Shown here piece after piece: positions 10,460 to 20,843 of a stretch of 64,000 nucleotides of DNA; positions within the stretch are counted from its first letter, which is position 1; every line of letters starts with the position of its first letter. The notes beneath the pieces are model-generated. The model saw only the letters and a program-made list of their open reading frames with translations. It was not told the origin of the DNA and ran no database searches. Source of the stretch: Petrosia ficiformis (lineage: Eukaryota > Porifera > Demospongiae > Haplosclerida > Petrosiidae); the NCBI GenBank assembly GCA_947044365.1, contig OX345636.1:2686001-2750000 (forward strand), read 5' to 3'. The position numbers and the translations under genes were made by a program.

Positions 10460-10943
10460 TTAACTTATTGTATGTAACCTCATTGTTGTGTTACTGAAGT
10501 AGCCTTAAATACGATTTATTATAATGACAAATGTGTGTATTATTAATATATTATACACTGTTAAGTTCTGATTTCTGGTAATATATCATATGCACTTGTT
10601 TAAGTGATCGTTAAGTTTTAATGGCCTGTAGGGTCATCCCTATAATTGCTTTCCACGGTGTTTAATGTATACATATGTTTGTGTCACTTACGCGAGTATG
10701 TGTTGTATACATGTAAGGAAGGAAGTTACATCATTCCGGGGGGCTCAGTCAATTAATGGGCATGGCATGTAAAAGAACACGTGCTCAAGCTACAGACCAG
10801 CAGGAAGAATATAAACTGCAACTAATGCCACTATACAGCAGAGAAACAGTATAAAGATGATGCAAACAAAATATTAAACATTGTGAATTATCAACATCAT
10901 GTATATTATATACATGTATATGTAGAATTATCTAATATATAAA

Positions 10944-10944
10944 T

Positions 10945-11017
<73 letters not shown>
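10944..11017. repeat. (TA)n microsatellite
   Basis: About 74 bp of alternating TA with two TG interruptions. The equivalent region in copy B (about 17555-17590) is far shorter. Confidence 0.9.
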
Positions 11018-11019
<2 letters not shown>

Positions 11020-11669
11020 TATTTTGAGTTTAAAAAAATTGATGTTTTACCACAATCATGAATATTAATAAGTTGCCCTTAACAAGTAAAGTTTATTGGA
11101 TGGTTGCTACTAGGACAACTCATTTATAAGTTAATTTCAATCCCTGGTGATAGTAAATTATAATCAATGTTATCAAACAATCAAAGCTTAGCTCTACTAA
11201 TAACCTATTCATTATACATAATAAACATAAGCTCTTTGATTCATTACACTATTTACCATTTCATCAGTTAATATACGTAATATACACGTAATTACATGTT
11301 TTTCTCCTGTGCTCTATATATGTTAATGAATGTAAGTATATACTCTTATTTATAGCACACTGGATTAGCTGCTATATAATTACTTGTATGGATTCATTGC
11401 TCTTGAGCCACAAATAGCACTATTAGTTAATGAACCAAATGGCATTTACTAATTACTTAATGATGTAAATTTTTGTTCATGGCCGATTAATTTAGTAGCA
11501 TAGGAAAGTTTAGTTGCACACTACACATTGTTTAGATTAGCTACATTAACATGTATGCATGTATGTAATATATATAATAGGTATATAATTATGTACATGT
11601 ACATAATTATATGCCTATTTTTCTAAGCAGTCACAACTGGCTTAGAAAATGAATAGCCATACTGGCTTA

Positions 11670-11760
11670 GCATGTACATGTACATGTACATGTACATGTA
11701 CATGTACATATACAGTACTATAGTACTGGACATGTACATGTACATGTACATGTACAGTAC
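11670..11760 (+). repeat. (TACATG)n microsatellite, two blocks
   Basis: Two tracts of TACATG hexamers are separated by the unit ACAGTACTATAGTACTGGA, which itself repeats at 11710-11730 and 11755-11775. Shorter TACATG tracts recur at 12780-12806 and through the 14.6-16.0 kb satellite. Copy B has lost most of this tract (about 18150). Confidence 0.85.
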
Positions 11761-11929
11761 TATAGTACTGGACATAAAAGCTAACATTTTGTAATAGTAG
11801 AACTATTGTTTTACAGTTCCATTTGTTGCTGATTACAGTTGCAATCATATTTTAGAACAATGCTGATCATTTTGTGTTAGTAAGTATAATAATTAACCTA
11901 CATGTACATGTATAATTAAAATGGGTGTT

Positions 11930-12350
11930 TTTGTTTACCCCAAAAATATGTGTGGGCAGAGCAATTAATATCTAATTCTTTTCAGCTCCATATAACTCTC
12001 ATATTTTATCAGACTGAAGATTCTAACTTACTTTACTGCACAGAAGAGTTGTTAATAAAGCCAATGATGTTAAAATAATGTTTCGCTATCACCAGGAAGA
12101 GAGCAAGGTGAGCACTTGAAAGTATAGTAGTCCCATGGACAATGCCCACCTCTGTACAACCTTGTATAACTTATGCATTTTAAACAGCAGTGACGTTTAA
12201 CTCACATACATGTATTTAGACAGAAGACCTGTTTAGAAAGCCATATATACCAAAAACATACTTCATTAGCTGCAAGAAAGCAGCAAGGCCAGTGTTTGAA
12301 AGTGTAGTAGTCAGTTGGCGATGCACATACTTAGTGTTCATGTGATTTCT
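11930..12350 (+). repeat. Dispersed repeat family with GTGTGGGC...AGTGTAGTAGTCAG, copy 1
   Basis: This roughly 400-bp block includes GTGTTTGAAAGTGTAGTAGT and ACCAAAAACATACTTC. It recurs at 18310-18550 (shortened) and 35750-36150 on the plus strand, and at about 23500-23870 and 30160-30470 on the minus strand. That makes at least five copies in 25 kb, both inside the duplication and inside an intron of the second gene. No transposase is seen. Confidence 0.65.
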
Positions 12351-12910
12351 TGTTGAAATGCACATCAGCAAAGATTGCTTTATCTATTTCAATTGTTTTT
12401 AAAAACAATTGCAATCGTAAAAACCATTCTTAATCGTAAAAACATAACAAATCAAAGAACAATAGTAGAAACATTACTAAACGTTAACTTTTTTATCTCC
12501 TCTACTGTACCATTATTATGTTTACATACTATCACTCTACATGTACATGTACTTCCATTGACTGTAGCGTCATTTGTGAATGAAGTACACAGTACTTTGA
12601 TTGTACTACACAGTATTACACCTTATCACACACAATTGTAATGGGAACTCACACATCATACTACATGTACATGACTGACTATAGTATATGTACTTAGAAG
12701 CACAGTTGACTATCACCTTATTAAAGTGTAGCTCTCATCATAAGTACATTGTATTTACACTTAATAATGTCAGGTACTGTACATGTACATGTACATGTAC
12801 ATGTACGCCTTTTTGTTTTACATGTAAGCTTAATTATTACTGTATAATAGATTGGTTATGTATTAAATGTCACAACATACATTTTAACAGCTTGTATTAT
12901 ATTAGTATAT

Positions 12911-13070
12911 ACCAGGGTGGGAAATAAGCCTACAACATCTTCTGAGAAACTCCATCACCAGTGCTCACCACAGTACAACTAGCATACATTGTCATGTCAA
13001 AATCTGGTGCTCCTTTAGCTAATTTTGGTGCTCAAATGAGCACTGGAGCACTGTTATTTCCCACTCTGGT
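12911..13070. mobile_element. Hairpin MITE with ACCAG ends
   Basis: The ends ACCAGGGTGGGAAATAA and TTATTTCCCACTCTGGT are inverted repeats (16 of 17 match) around 126 bp. Inner sequence also pairs partly (CAGTGCTCACC with GAGCACTGG). Copy B at 19040-19164 keeps the right end but has lost the left end. Confidence 0.65.
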
Positions 13071-13326
13071 ACATGTATATACTGTAATAATAAATATACT
13101 GTGTTAATATTAGCCACTATGGCTATATAGTTTACATTAACAACATTCTAACACCAAGCTAATTACCTGATTTCCTCTTTTCACACCTGACTTCACAATT
13201 TATTGTGTAAATGGAATATTATACATATTACTATAATGATATGTCCACATGTAATTCTAAAGATTATTAATTTGGTTGATTCACCTTTGCAGTGATCTAA
13301 TTTATATGTCAGTACTTTGGATATAC

Positions 13327-13683
13327 ATGATATTCTCAGGAAAGAAAGAAAGAAAAACAGAAAGACACCTGAGGCAATGGAAAAATGAAAAAATGAGAGT
13401 TGCCTCAGGTGGGATTCGAACCCTAGACACACTGTACTCCAGACAGATGCTCTACCAACTGAGCTACCAAGGCAGCCCAGCTGGCAGTGTCCGAATCAAG
13501 GCTTAACCAATACTAGGCATTAGGTGAAGGCCAGGGTAATGAAACCACCAAAAGACACCAACACCGACCTTAGCATATATACTTGATATTCTCAGGAAAG
13601 AAAGAAAGAAAGAAAGACAGAAAGAAAGAAAGAAAGACACCTGAGGCAATGGAAAAATGAAAAAATGAGAGTTGCCTCAGGTG
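13327..13683 (-). mobile_element. tRNA-containing repeat element, 1.4 tandem units
   Basis: A unit of about 256 bp starts at 13328 (TGATATTCTCAGGAAAG) and restarts at 13584 with the same words, then stops after about 100 bp. Each unit holds a GAAA microsatellite and an inverted repeat CACCTGAGGCA...TGCCTCAGGTG, and the first also holds a full tRNA-like sequence and a spacer. The duplicated locus at about 19400-19415 reads GATATACTTGTTAGC without the insert, so this is a real insertion after the duplication, with TAC on both flanks. On the minus strand it has the order of a tRNA-derived SINE (tRNA head, body, TTTC tail). Confidence 0.75.
13401..13473 (-). tRNA. tRNA-like sequence with GGA anticodon (element-borne)
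   Basis: The 73-nt cloverleaf on the minus strand has acceptor GCCTTGG/CTGAGGC, D stem GCTC/GAGC, anticodon loop CTGGAGT (anticodon GGA) and T loop TTCGAAT. The T stem here has one mismatch (AGGG-T versus CCCAC) compared with its twin at 15019-15091, so this copy is decaying. GGA would read a serine codon, but the short variable loop is not that of tRNA-Ser. It lies inside a repeated element and is probably not a working tRNA gene. Confidence 0.6.
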
Positions 13684-14209
13684 TACTTGTTAGCTAAAAT
13701 TATGATATATAATATATAATAAGATATACTCCCTGTGTGAAGTGTTACATGTACGTATATACATGTATTATATACACACAAAATCAAAATTGTTAAAATA
13801 CATACATGTAACTCATTCAATGGTAAAGTGTAGTTGCAAAGAATAAATTTGTCATGAGCACTGGTTGTGGCTACAAGCATGTTCATGTTACACTTTGTAC
13901 CTACTGTAATCACATACATGTACGTATATATGTGTATTTTCCTTTATTGCCAACATTGTAGTATTTATTGGTAGATTAAATTATGAGGGATGCCAATTGA
14001 TACAGTACAATAGTAGAGTAAAAAATTGCAAATACATGTTTTTCTTCTACACAAAACTCCTTTATAAAAAGAGTGATTTTATAAAAATTACCAAATGAAA
14101 GCAGAAACAGTCAACAAACATGCAAACAGCATGTACATTTCACAACTCCTTTTATACATTGTAATGTAGTCAATTTAAAATTTGTATTATCACAAATTTA
14201 ATTAATTTC

Positions 14210-14640
14210 TGAGAGATATTTAAATTCAAAATTTCATAATGATGATGATGCAAAATTATCCACTTGATAATATGATTGGCTACAATGAATATTAACAAGT
14301 CACATATTAACAACTTTTAGTTACATATCAACACTTCATAAAATTCAAATCCAAAAAGACCACCAACAAGACAAGAAAAGGATATTAGTAGACAAAAGAT
14401 TAGTTAATACTGATAGTGTGAGACTCTAAGAGCTGGCAATAGGTATCAAAGTGTGCGCCTGTTCAATATAAGTATATCTTCAGTGAGAATTCAAGGAGAG
14501 TACTTCTGAGTTTAGTTTAATTATAATCTGTGAGCAATGGCCAAATCTTTACTTGCCCATAAAGATTACTTCCTAATGTTAATACAAATAACTAATTTCA
14601 CAATAATAACAACAATTACTTACATAGAGGTAAAAGGAAT
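14210..14640 (+). repeat. Duplicated block, partner of 22465-22930
   Basis: Shared in the same order: GCAAAATTATCCACT, GGCTACAATGAATATTAACA, GACCACCAACAAGACAAGAA, GACAAAAGATTAGTTAATAC and TCACAATAATAACAACAATT. Identity looks high, with a few small insertions. No coding potential. Confidence 0.75.
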
Positions 14641-14953
14641 CATCTAACATACTGTGGTAGTTAATTTTGTACATGTACATGTACATTACAATGTAGTGAA
14701 TATACATAATGCATACATACTGTAGTAGGTAGTGTTGTACATGTACATGTACATGTACATTACAATGTAGTGAATGTACATAATGCATGCATACTGTAGT
14801 AGGTAGTGTTGTACATGTACATGTACATTACAATGTAGTGAATATACATAATGCATGCATACTGTGGTAGGTAGTGTTGTACATGTACATGTACATTACA
14901 ATGTAGTGAATATACATAATGCATGCATACTGTAGTAGGCAGTGTTGTACATG

Positions 14954-15249
14954 ACGTTATCAGAGATGTAGAAAGAAAGAAAGACACCTGAGGCAATGAA
15001 AAAATGAAAAATGAGAGTTGCCTCAGGTGGGATTCGAACCCACGACACTCTGTACTCCAGACAGATGCTCTACCAACTGAGCTACCAAGGCAGCTCAGCT
15101 GGCAGGGCCCGAATCAAACATCTCATACGCCAGTAAGTACAGGCTAACTTAATACTAGGCAGTAGGTGAAGGCCGGGGTAATGAAACCACCAAAGATACC
15201 AACACCAAACCTAAGCTTATATACATGATGTTATCAGAGATGTAGAAAG
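14954..15249 (-). mobile_element. Second tRNA-containing element, inserted in the satellite
   Basis: It splits the 68-bp array. It shares the CACCTGAGGCA hairpin, the tRNA-like core and the spacer (CTAGGCAGTAGGTGAAGGCC, ATGAAACCACC) with 13327-13683. The word TTATCAGAGATGTAGAAAG stands at both ends (274 bp apart) but is absent from all satellite units. These are therefore terminal direct repeats of the element, not target duplications, equivalent to the restart of the next unit in the first copy. Confidence 0.75.
15019..15091 (-). tRNA. tRNA-like sequence, perfect cloverleaf, GGA anticodon
   Basis: All stems pair on the minus strand: GCCTTGG/CTGAGGC (with G-T pairs), GCTC/GAGC, TCTGT/ACAGA and GTGGG/CCCAC, with loops AGTTGGTA, CTGGAGT and TTCGAAT and a 5-nt variable loop GTGTC. 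Internal A and B boxes for RNA polymerase III are intact. By anticodon it would be Ser-GGA, but it lacks the long variable arm of tRNA-Ser. It sits in a mobile unit, so it is best read as a SINE-type promoter, though charging cannot be excluded. Confidence 0.65.
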
Positions 15250-16009
15250 TACATTACAATGTAGTGAATATACATAATGCATGCATACTATAGTAGGTAG
15301 TGTTGTACATGTACATGTACATTACAATGTAGTGAATATACATAATGCATGCATACTGTAGTAGGTAGTGTTGTACGTGTACATGTACATTACAATGTAG
15401 TGAATGTACATAATGCATGCATACTGTAGTAGGTAGTGTTGTACGTTTACATGTACATTACAATGTAGTGAATATACATAATGCATGCATACTGTAGTAG
15501 GTAGTGTTGCACATGTACATGTACATTACAATGTAGTGAATATACATAATGCATGCATACTGTAGTAGGTAGTGTTGTACGTGTACATGTACATTACAAT
15601 GTAGTGAATATACATAATGCATGCATACTGTAGTAGGTAGTGTTGTACATGTACATGTACATTACAATGTAGTGAATATACATAATGCATGCATACTGTA
15701 GTAGGTAGTGTTGCACATGTACATGTACATTACAATGTAGTGAATATACATAATGCATGCATACTGTAGTAGGTAGTGTTGTACGTGTACATGTACATTA
15801 CAATGTAGTGAATATACATAATGCATGCATACTGTAGTAGGTAGTGTTGTACATGTACATGTACATTACAATGTAGTGAATATACATAATGCATGCATAC
15901 TGTAGTAGGTAGTGTTGCACATGTACATGTACATTACAATGTAGTGAATGTACATAATGCATGCATACTGTAGTAGGTAGTGTTGTACATGTACATTACA
16001 ATAACATTG

Positions 16010-16254
16010 AGGGATAATGTATATTACATCTACCTTCAAGATGAGCTCAATGCTTATGAATATTGAAAAAACTTTAATCATAAGAAATGATAATTATTTC
16101 TAGTATACTTATTATAATATCAGTTGTAAAATTAAATGGCTGACATTGTGTTACCAATTTGATACATCACTAGTATGTACATGTGTACTATCTAGGACTG
16201 CATATCCATGTAGGTGGGGAAATAGTTTTTTTTAAAGACCACACCCCTGAATTC
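16010..16254. other. Short spacer, nothing recognised
   Basis: AT-rich sequence between the satellite and copy B of the duplication, with no feature supported. Confidence 0.4.
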
Positions 16255-16347
16255 TTCATTCATCATTCATTACATGTATGTGTGTATAACTTTAGACAGT
16301 AGATAGTTTGTTTTGTGGACTACAATTATTATTAATATTTCTTACAG

Positions 16348-16391
16348 GTGGTTCTTGTTCTGGTAAAGGTGATGTAATTGCTAATCTTTGA
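16348..16391 (+). pseudogene. P-loop exon relic, copy B
   Basis: Following TTTCTTACAG the frame reads GGSCSGKGDVIANL then TGA, at the place matching 8743-8786. The Walker A pattern has lost its Pro and one Gly (GGSCSGK), so this copy is more decayed there. However, it keeps KG after GK, closer to kinases than KS in copy A. Both copies share the premature stop, so the stop predates the duplication. Confidence 0.6.
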
Positions 16392-16860
16392 AGATCTGTG
16401 ATATTTCTGATAACAGACGAATGAATAATGAATGAATATAGCTCCCCACGGACAGGTAGAGGATTACAATACATGTAGTTTAGTTGCTAATGGTTTAAGT
16501 CAGTAATAATTATTAATACATATATCCTGTTAGAGATGTCAATATATCTTATATACTCCTCTTAAGGTAATTGTTTCCACTTCTATTAGTTATAATATGT
16601 ATAATTGCTTTTCATCTGAGAACAAGAAAAACATTAACTTATTGTATGTAACCTCATTGTTGTGTTGCTGAAGTAGCCTTAAATACGACCTATTATAATT
16701 ATAATTATAAATGTGTGTATTATTAATAATTATATTATACACTGTTAAGTTCTGATTTCTGGTAATATATTATATGCACTTGTTTAAGGGATCGTTAAGT
16801 TTAATGGCGGCCCGTAGGGCCATCCCTATAATTGCTTTCCACGGTGTTTAATGTACACAT

Positions 16861-17425
16861 CAGGAGCCCATAATGACGAAAGCGTAATAGTAGGAGCAGT
16901 AAATGACCACGCATTTAATTAAAATTCATCAAACTATCTGTCTGACCATCTGTTACTATTTTTAGAACCCACATGTATACGCCTTTGTGAAATATGGCTT
17001 CAACAGTTACTGTATACTACATTGACTAAGTTTCCTGTATAACAGAGAAAAGAATTGAGTGATATTCTGGCTCATGTAGGCTGTCAAGATGTTCCTAGTG
17101 AAGCCATTGACAAAGTAATCGGAAGCCTTCACTGTAATCGCTTCAATGACAGAAGGCAATGATTTCAAACACTCTTGAATAGGACTAACTAGTTATTTCA
17201 CGGCTTTCCCAAAGCATGCTCTTACTTTCCTGATAGTATGGGACTCCATTTCTGCCTCTATACATGTTAGCTAAACTGACGCCATATTTAACAAAGGCGT
17301 ATACACGTGGGTTCTAAAAATAGTAACAGATGGTCAGACAGATAGTTTGACCAATTTAATTATATGCATGGTTGTTTACCACTCCTACTTTTACGCTTTC
17401 TGGTCGACGTCATTATGGGCTCCTG
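16861..17425 (-). mobile_element. Long-TIR element, family of 41169-41759, copy 1
   Basis: It starts CAGGAGCCCATAATGAC and ends GTCATTATGGGCTCCTG, with inverted arms of about 140 bp that include AACTATCTGTCTGACCATCT and TACGCCTTTGT. The core matches the second copy in reverse orientation. Flanks ACACAT and TATATA are compatible with an eroded target duplication. The core keeps a 38-codon open frame (17046-17162). Copy A of the duplication lacks the element. Confidence 0.8.
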
Positions 17426-18309
17426 TATATATATAACAATGTGAATTATCAACATCATGTGAATTATCAACATCATGTATATTATACATGTATATTATAC
17501 ATGTATATTATACATGTATATTATACATGTATATGTAATATTATACAATATATAAATTATTATTTATATATATATAAATTATATATATTATAGATCATAT
17601 TTTGAGTTTAAAAAAATGATGTTTTACAACAATCATAAATATTAATAAATTGCCCTTAACAAGTAAAGAATTTTGGATGGTAGCCACTAGGACAACTCAT
17701 TTATAAGTTAATTTCAATCCCTGGTGATAGTAAATTATAATCAATGTTATCAAACAATCAAAGCTTAGCTCTACTAATAACCTATTCATTATACATAATA
17801 AACATAAGCTCTTTGATTCATTACACTATTTACCATTTCAATATACATAATATACATTATAATTATAATTATGTTTTCCTCTTGTGCTCTACATTTTTTA
17901 GTATATACATGTACTCTTATTTATAGCACACTGGATTAGCTGCTGTATAATTACATGTATGGATTGATTGCTCTTGAGGCATGTAGCACTATTAGTTAAT
18001 GGCATTTACTAATTACTTTTTGTTCATGGCCAATTAATTTAGTAGTGGGGGAAAGTTTAGTTACATTCTACACATTGTTTAGAATACCTACATTAACATG
18101 TATGCATGTATGTAATATATATAATATTTAAAATAGATATATAATTATGTACATGTACAGTACTATAGTACTGGACATAAAAAGTTAACATTTTGTAATA
18201 GTAAACAATCGTTTTACGGTTCCATTTGTTGTTGATTACATTTGCAATGGTTTTTTTTTTAAATGATGCTGGTCATTTTGTGTTAGTAAGTATAATATTT
18301 AACCTATGA

Positions 18310-18550
18310 TTAAAATGGGCATTTTTGTTTACCAAAAAAATATGTGTGGGTAGAACACTTAATATCTAAGTGAGTGCTTAGTATAGTAGTTCCACAGACA
18401 ATGCCCACCTTTGTTTCTTCAACCTTGTATAACTTGTATGCATTTTAAACAGTAGTGAATTTCAACTCACATACATGTATTTAGACAGAAGACCTGCCAT
18501 ATATACCAAAAACATACTGCAAAGATTGCTTTTAAATTATCGGTTTCGGT
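18310..18550 (+). repeat. Dispersed repeat family, shortened copy (in copy B)
   Basis: Equivalent of 11930-12350 after the duplication, with internal deletions (ATATGTGTGGGTAGAACACT, TTAGACAGAAGACCTGCCAT). Confidence 0.6.
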
Positions 18551-20439
18551 CATTATTAAAAACAATTGCAATCGTAAAAACGAATGAATGATAGTAGAAA
18601 GATTACTAAGCATTAACTATGTCCTCTACTGTACCATTATTACGTTTACATACTATCACTATACATGTGCACATACTTCCATTGACTGTAGTGTTATTTG
18701 TAATGAAGTACACTGTACTTCAATTGCACTACACAGTATTACACCTTAGTACTATGGTATCACACACAATTATAAAGGGAATTCATACATCGATCATACC
18801 ACATGTACATGCATGACTATAGTACAAACTAATACAGGTACTTAGAAGTACAGTTGATTATCACCTTATTGAAGTGTAGCTCTCATCATAAGTACATTGT
18901 ATGTACACTTAATAATGTCAGGTTACTGTACATGTACATTGTACATGTACATGTACGCTTTATTTGTTTTACATGTAAGCTTAATTATTACTGTAAAATA
19001 GATTGGTTATGTATTAAATGTCATAACATACATTTTAATAGCTCTGGTGAGGAATTCTGTCACCAGTGCTCACCACAGTACAACTAGCATGCTTTGTCAG
19101 TGCTCCATAAGCTAATTTTGGTGTTCAAATGAGCACTGGAGCACTGTTATTTCCCATTCTGGTATAATACTGTAATAATAATAATTATATTGTGTATTAG
19201 CTACTATGGCTATATACATGTATATACATTGTAGTTTACATTAGCAACATTCTAACACCAAGCTAATTAACTTGATTTCCTCTTTTCACACCTGACTTCA
19301 ACAATTATTGTGTAATTATACATATTACTATAATGATATGTCCAATTTGGTTGATTCTCCTTTGCAGTGATGTACATGTAATTTATATGTCGGTACCTTT
19401 GATATACTTGTTAGCTATAATTATGGTACATAATATATAATAAGATATACTCCCTGTGTGAAGTGTTATATACATGTATTATATATACACAAAGTCAAAA
19501 TTGTTAAAATACATATATGTACATATAACTGATTCAATGGTAAAGTGCTGTTGCAAATAATAAATTTGTCATGAGCACTGGTTGTGGCTACAAGCATGTT
19601 CATGTTATTATAAATACTTTGTACCTACTATAATCACATACAGTACCTGACATTATTAAGTTCACATACTATCACTGTACTTCCTTTGTACTACTGCGTA
19701 CTTTGTGAGCGAAGTACACAGAACTTCGAACGTAGTACGCAGTACTACGTTCGAAGTACTACAACGTATAATATTATTGTTTTCATTATACAAAGAAGGC
19801 GTGGTGATGCGTGGGTGACTGCACCGCATGAGGTCAGTATTACGTTGCCAGCACGTGATATTTGTGTGAAATTGCTTTAGCAGCTTTACTGTTCGAGTCT
19901 TCTAGAAGATAGTGTGTTTTGTTGTGCTTTATGTGTGTTTATTGCCAAAACAATGTTTTGTAGTGTTTCTTGGTAGATTAAATTATGAGGTTGCAGGTTT
20001 TCAAGAAATTTCAACCATTTGTTGACATGTACTTTAACGTTTTACAAGTGATAGTAAACATGTTATATTATGATTATAATATTATGATAACTTCACTATA
20101 TATGTTATGGTATCAACAGACATGATCATGTATGTAATTTTAAATCTTTGTAACTGTAGTAACCAATCAATTTTGGTTTTGCAGTGTATATGTATATGTA
20201 TATATTAACACACCTACAAGTGCTATATCAGATTTATAATCACAAAGGTCAATGTGATTGTAAATTTGTTATAGCAAGTAGACAAGTTATAATGAATAGC
20301 TTTTCCTAACATTTAGTCTTGAGTTTGAACCAGGTGAGTGTTTTACTTGTAGCTTGTGTCGTTGTGGTTGTCAGGTTCTATATCTGATTTATAAATCCTG
20401 TGGTTACTTTGAATGTCACAATGCATTATATGTATTATA

Positions 20440-20843
20440 GTCTGGCTCTGTGAAAACCAGACTTATGGATCAAAATTTCAAATTTTATTTTTTTGTCTTG
20501 CCTGAATAGAGCATTACATCTGCTCTAGAATGATATATTATACATCCCAATCATGTAAAAGACAAAGCTATAGTGAGCGATTAAACCATGGCAGTATTTG
20601 GAGAAAAACGCAATTAAATTTTTTAACCATTAAAATTAATGATTAACAATTTATTTAGCAGTGACTAGCAAAGTACAGAGAAGTCTCTAAGACTTGCTAA
20701 AGGTATCAGAAGACAGGTAAAACATTTGTGAAGCTTTTAATGTAATAAAACAGTGATCGCCCTAATAATTCAGAACTGTCTATTTTCGATCATATCTCCA
20801 AATTATATTTTGATTCATAAGACTGGTTTTCGTAGAGCCTAGA
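20440..20843. mobile_element. TIR element with CTGGCTCTGTGAAAACCAG ends
   Basis: The left end TCTGGCTCTGTGAAAACCAG and the right end CTGGTTTTCGTAGAGCCTAGA are inverted repeats of about 40 bp that extend into TTATGGATCAAAAT and ATTTTGATTCATAA. The roughly 320-bp centre has no open frame. The target duplication is unclear. Confidence 0.65.

Larger units (their letters stand above)
8640..14010 (+). repeat. Segmental duplication, copy A
   Basis: Blocks in the same order and strand recur at 16255-20000. Shared blocks include the P-loop exon relic, the GACAGGTAGAGGATTACA block, ACTTATTGTATGTAACCTCA, TGCTTTCCACGGTGTTTAAT, GAATTATCAACATCATGT, CAAAGCTTAGCTCTACTAAT, and on to GAGCACTGGTTGTGGCTACA. Copy A is longer. 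It contains 8800-9700, absent from copy B, plus a TTAA-flanked insertion (9909-10459) and the tRNA-containing insertion (13327-13683). No functional gene is visible in either copy. Confidence 0.8.
14682..16004 (+). repeat. 68-bp tandem satellite with a 204-bp higher-order period
   Basis: About 16 units begin with TACATTACAATGTAGTGAAT, at 14682, 14756, 14824 and 14892, then from 15250 every 68 bp to 15930, with a last partial unit at 15992. The array is interrupted at 14954-15249 by a tRNA-containing element. From 15522 on, the unit junctions follow a repeating three-step order, GTTGCACATG, GTTGTACGTG, GTTGTACATG, so the latest amplification copied trimers. Each unit includes ATGCATGCAT and TACATG palindromic cores. 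Confidence 0.9.
16255..20000 (+). repeat. Segmental duplication, copy B
   Basis: Collinear with 8640-14010 but shorter. It lacks the roughly 900-bp block 8800-9700, the TTAA element and the tRNA element. It carries its own long-TIR insertion at 16861-17425. Blocks such as CAAAGCTTAGCTCTACTAAT (about 17758) and GAGCACTGGTTGTGGCTACA (about 19573) fix the alignment. The 3' part (19560-20060) continues into the dispersed family also found in the first gene's intron. Confidence 0.8.

Noticed and set aside
13401..13473. A functional nuclear tRNA-Ser gene
   Set aside because: Short variable loop, location inside a repeated insertion and T-stem damage argue for an element-borne tRNA-like sequence.
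13276..13506. Open frame of 76 codons on the plus strand
   Set aside because: It runs through the antisense of the tRNA-like core and the GAAA tract and is explained by the inserted element.
14682..16004. CRISPR-like array
   Set aside because: Units are contiguous 68-bp tandem repeats without unique spacers, in an animal genome.
14579..16081. Minus-strand frames with repeated MYIHYIVMYMYM-type peptides
   Set aside because: They are translations of the 68-bp satellite, whose unit is not a multiple of three; frames persist only by chance between interruptions.
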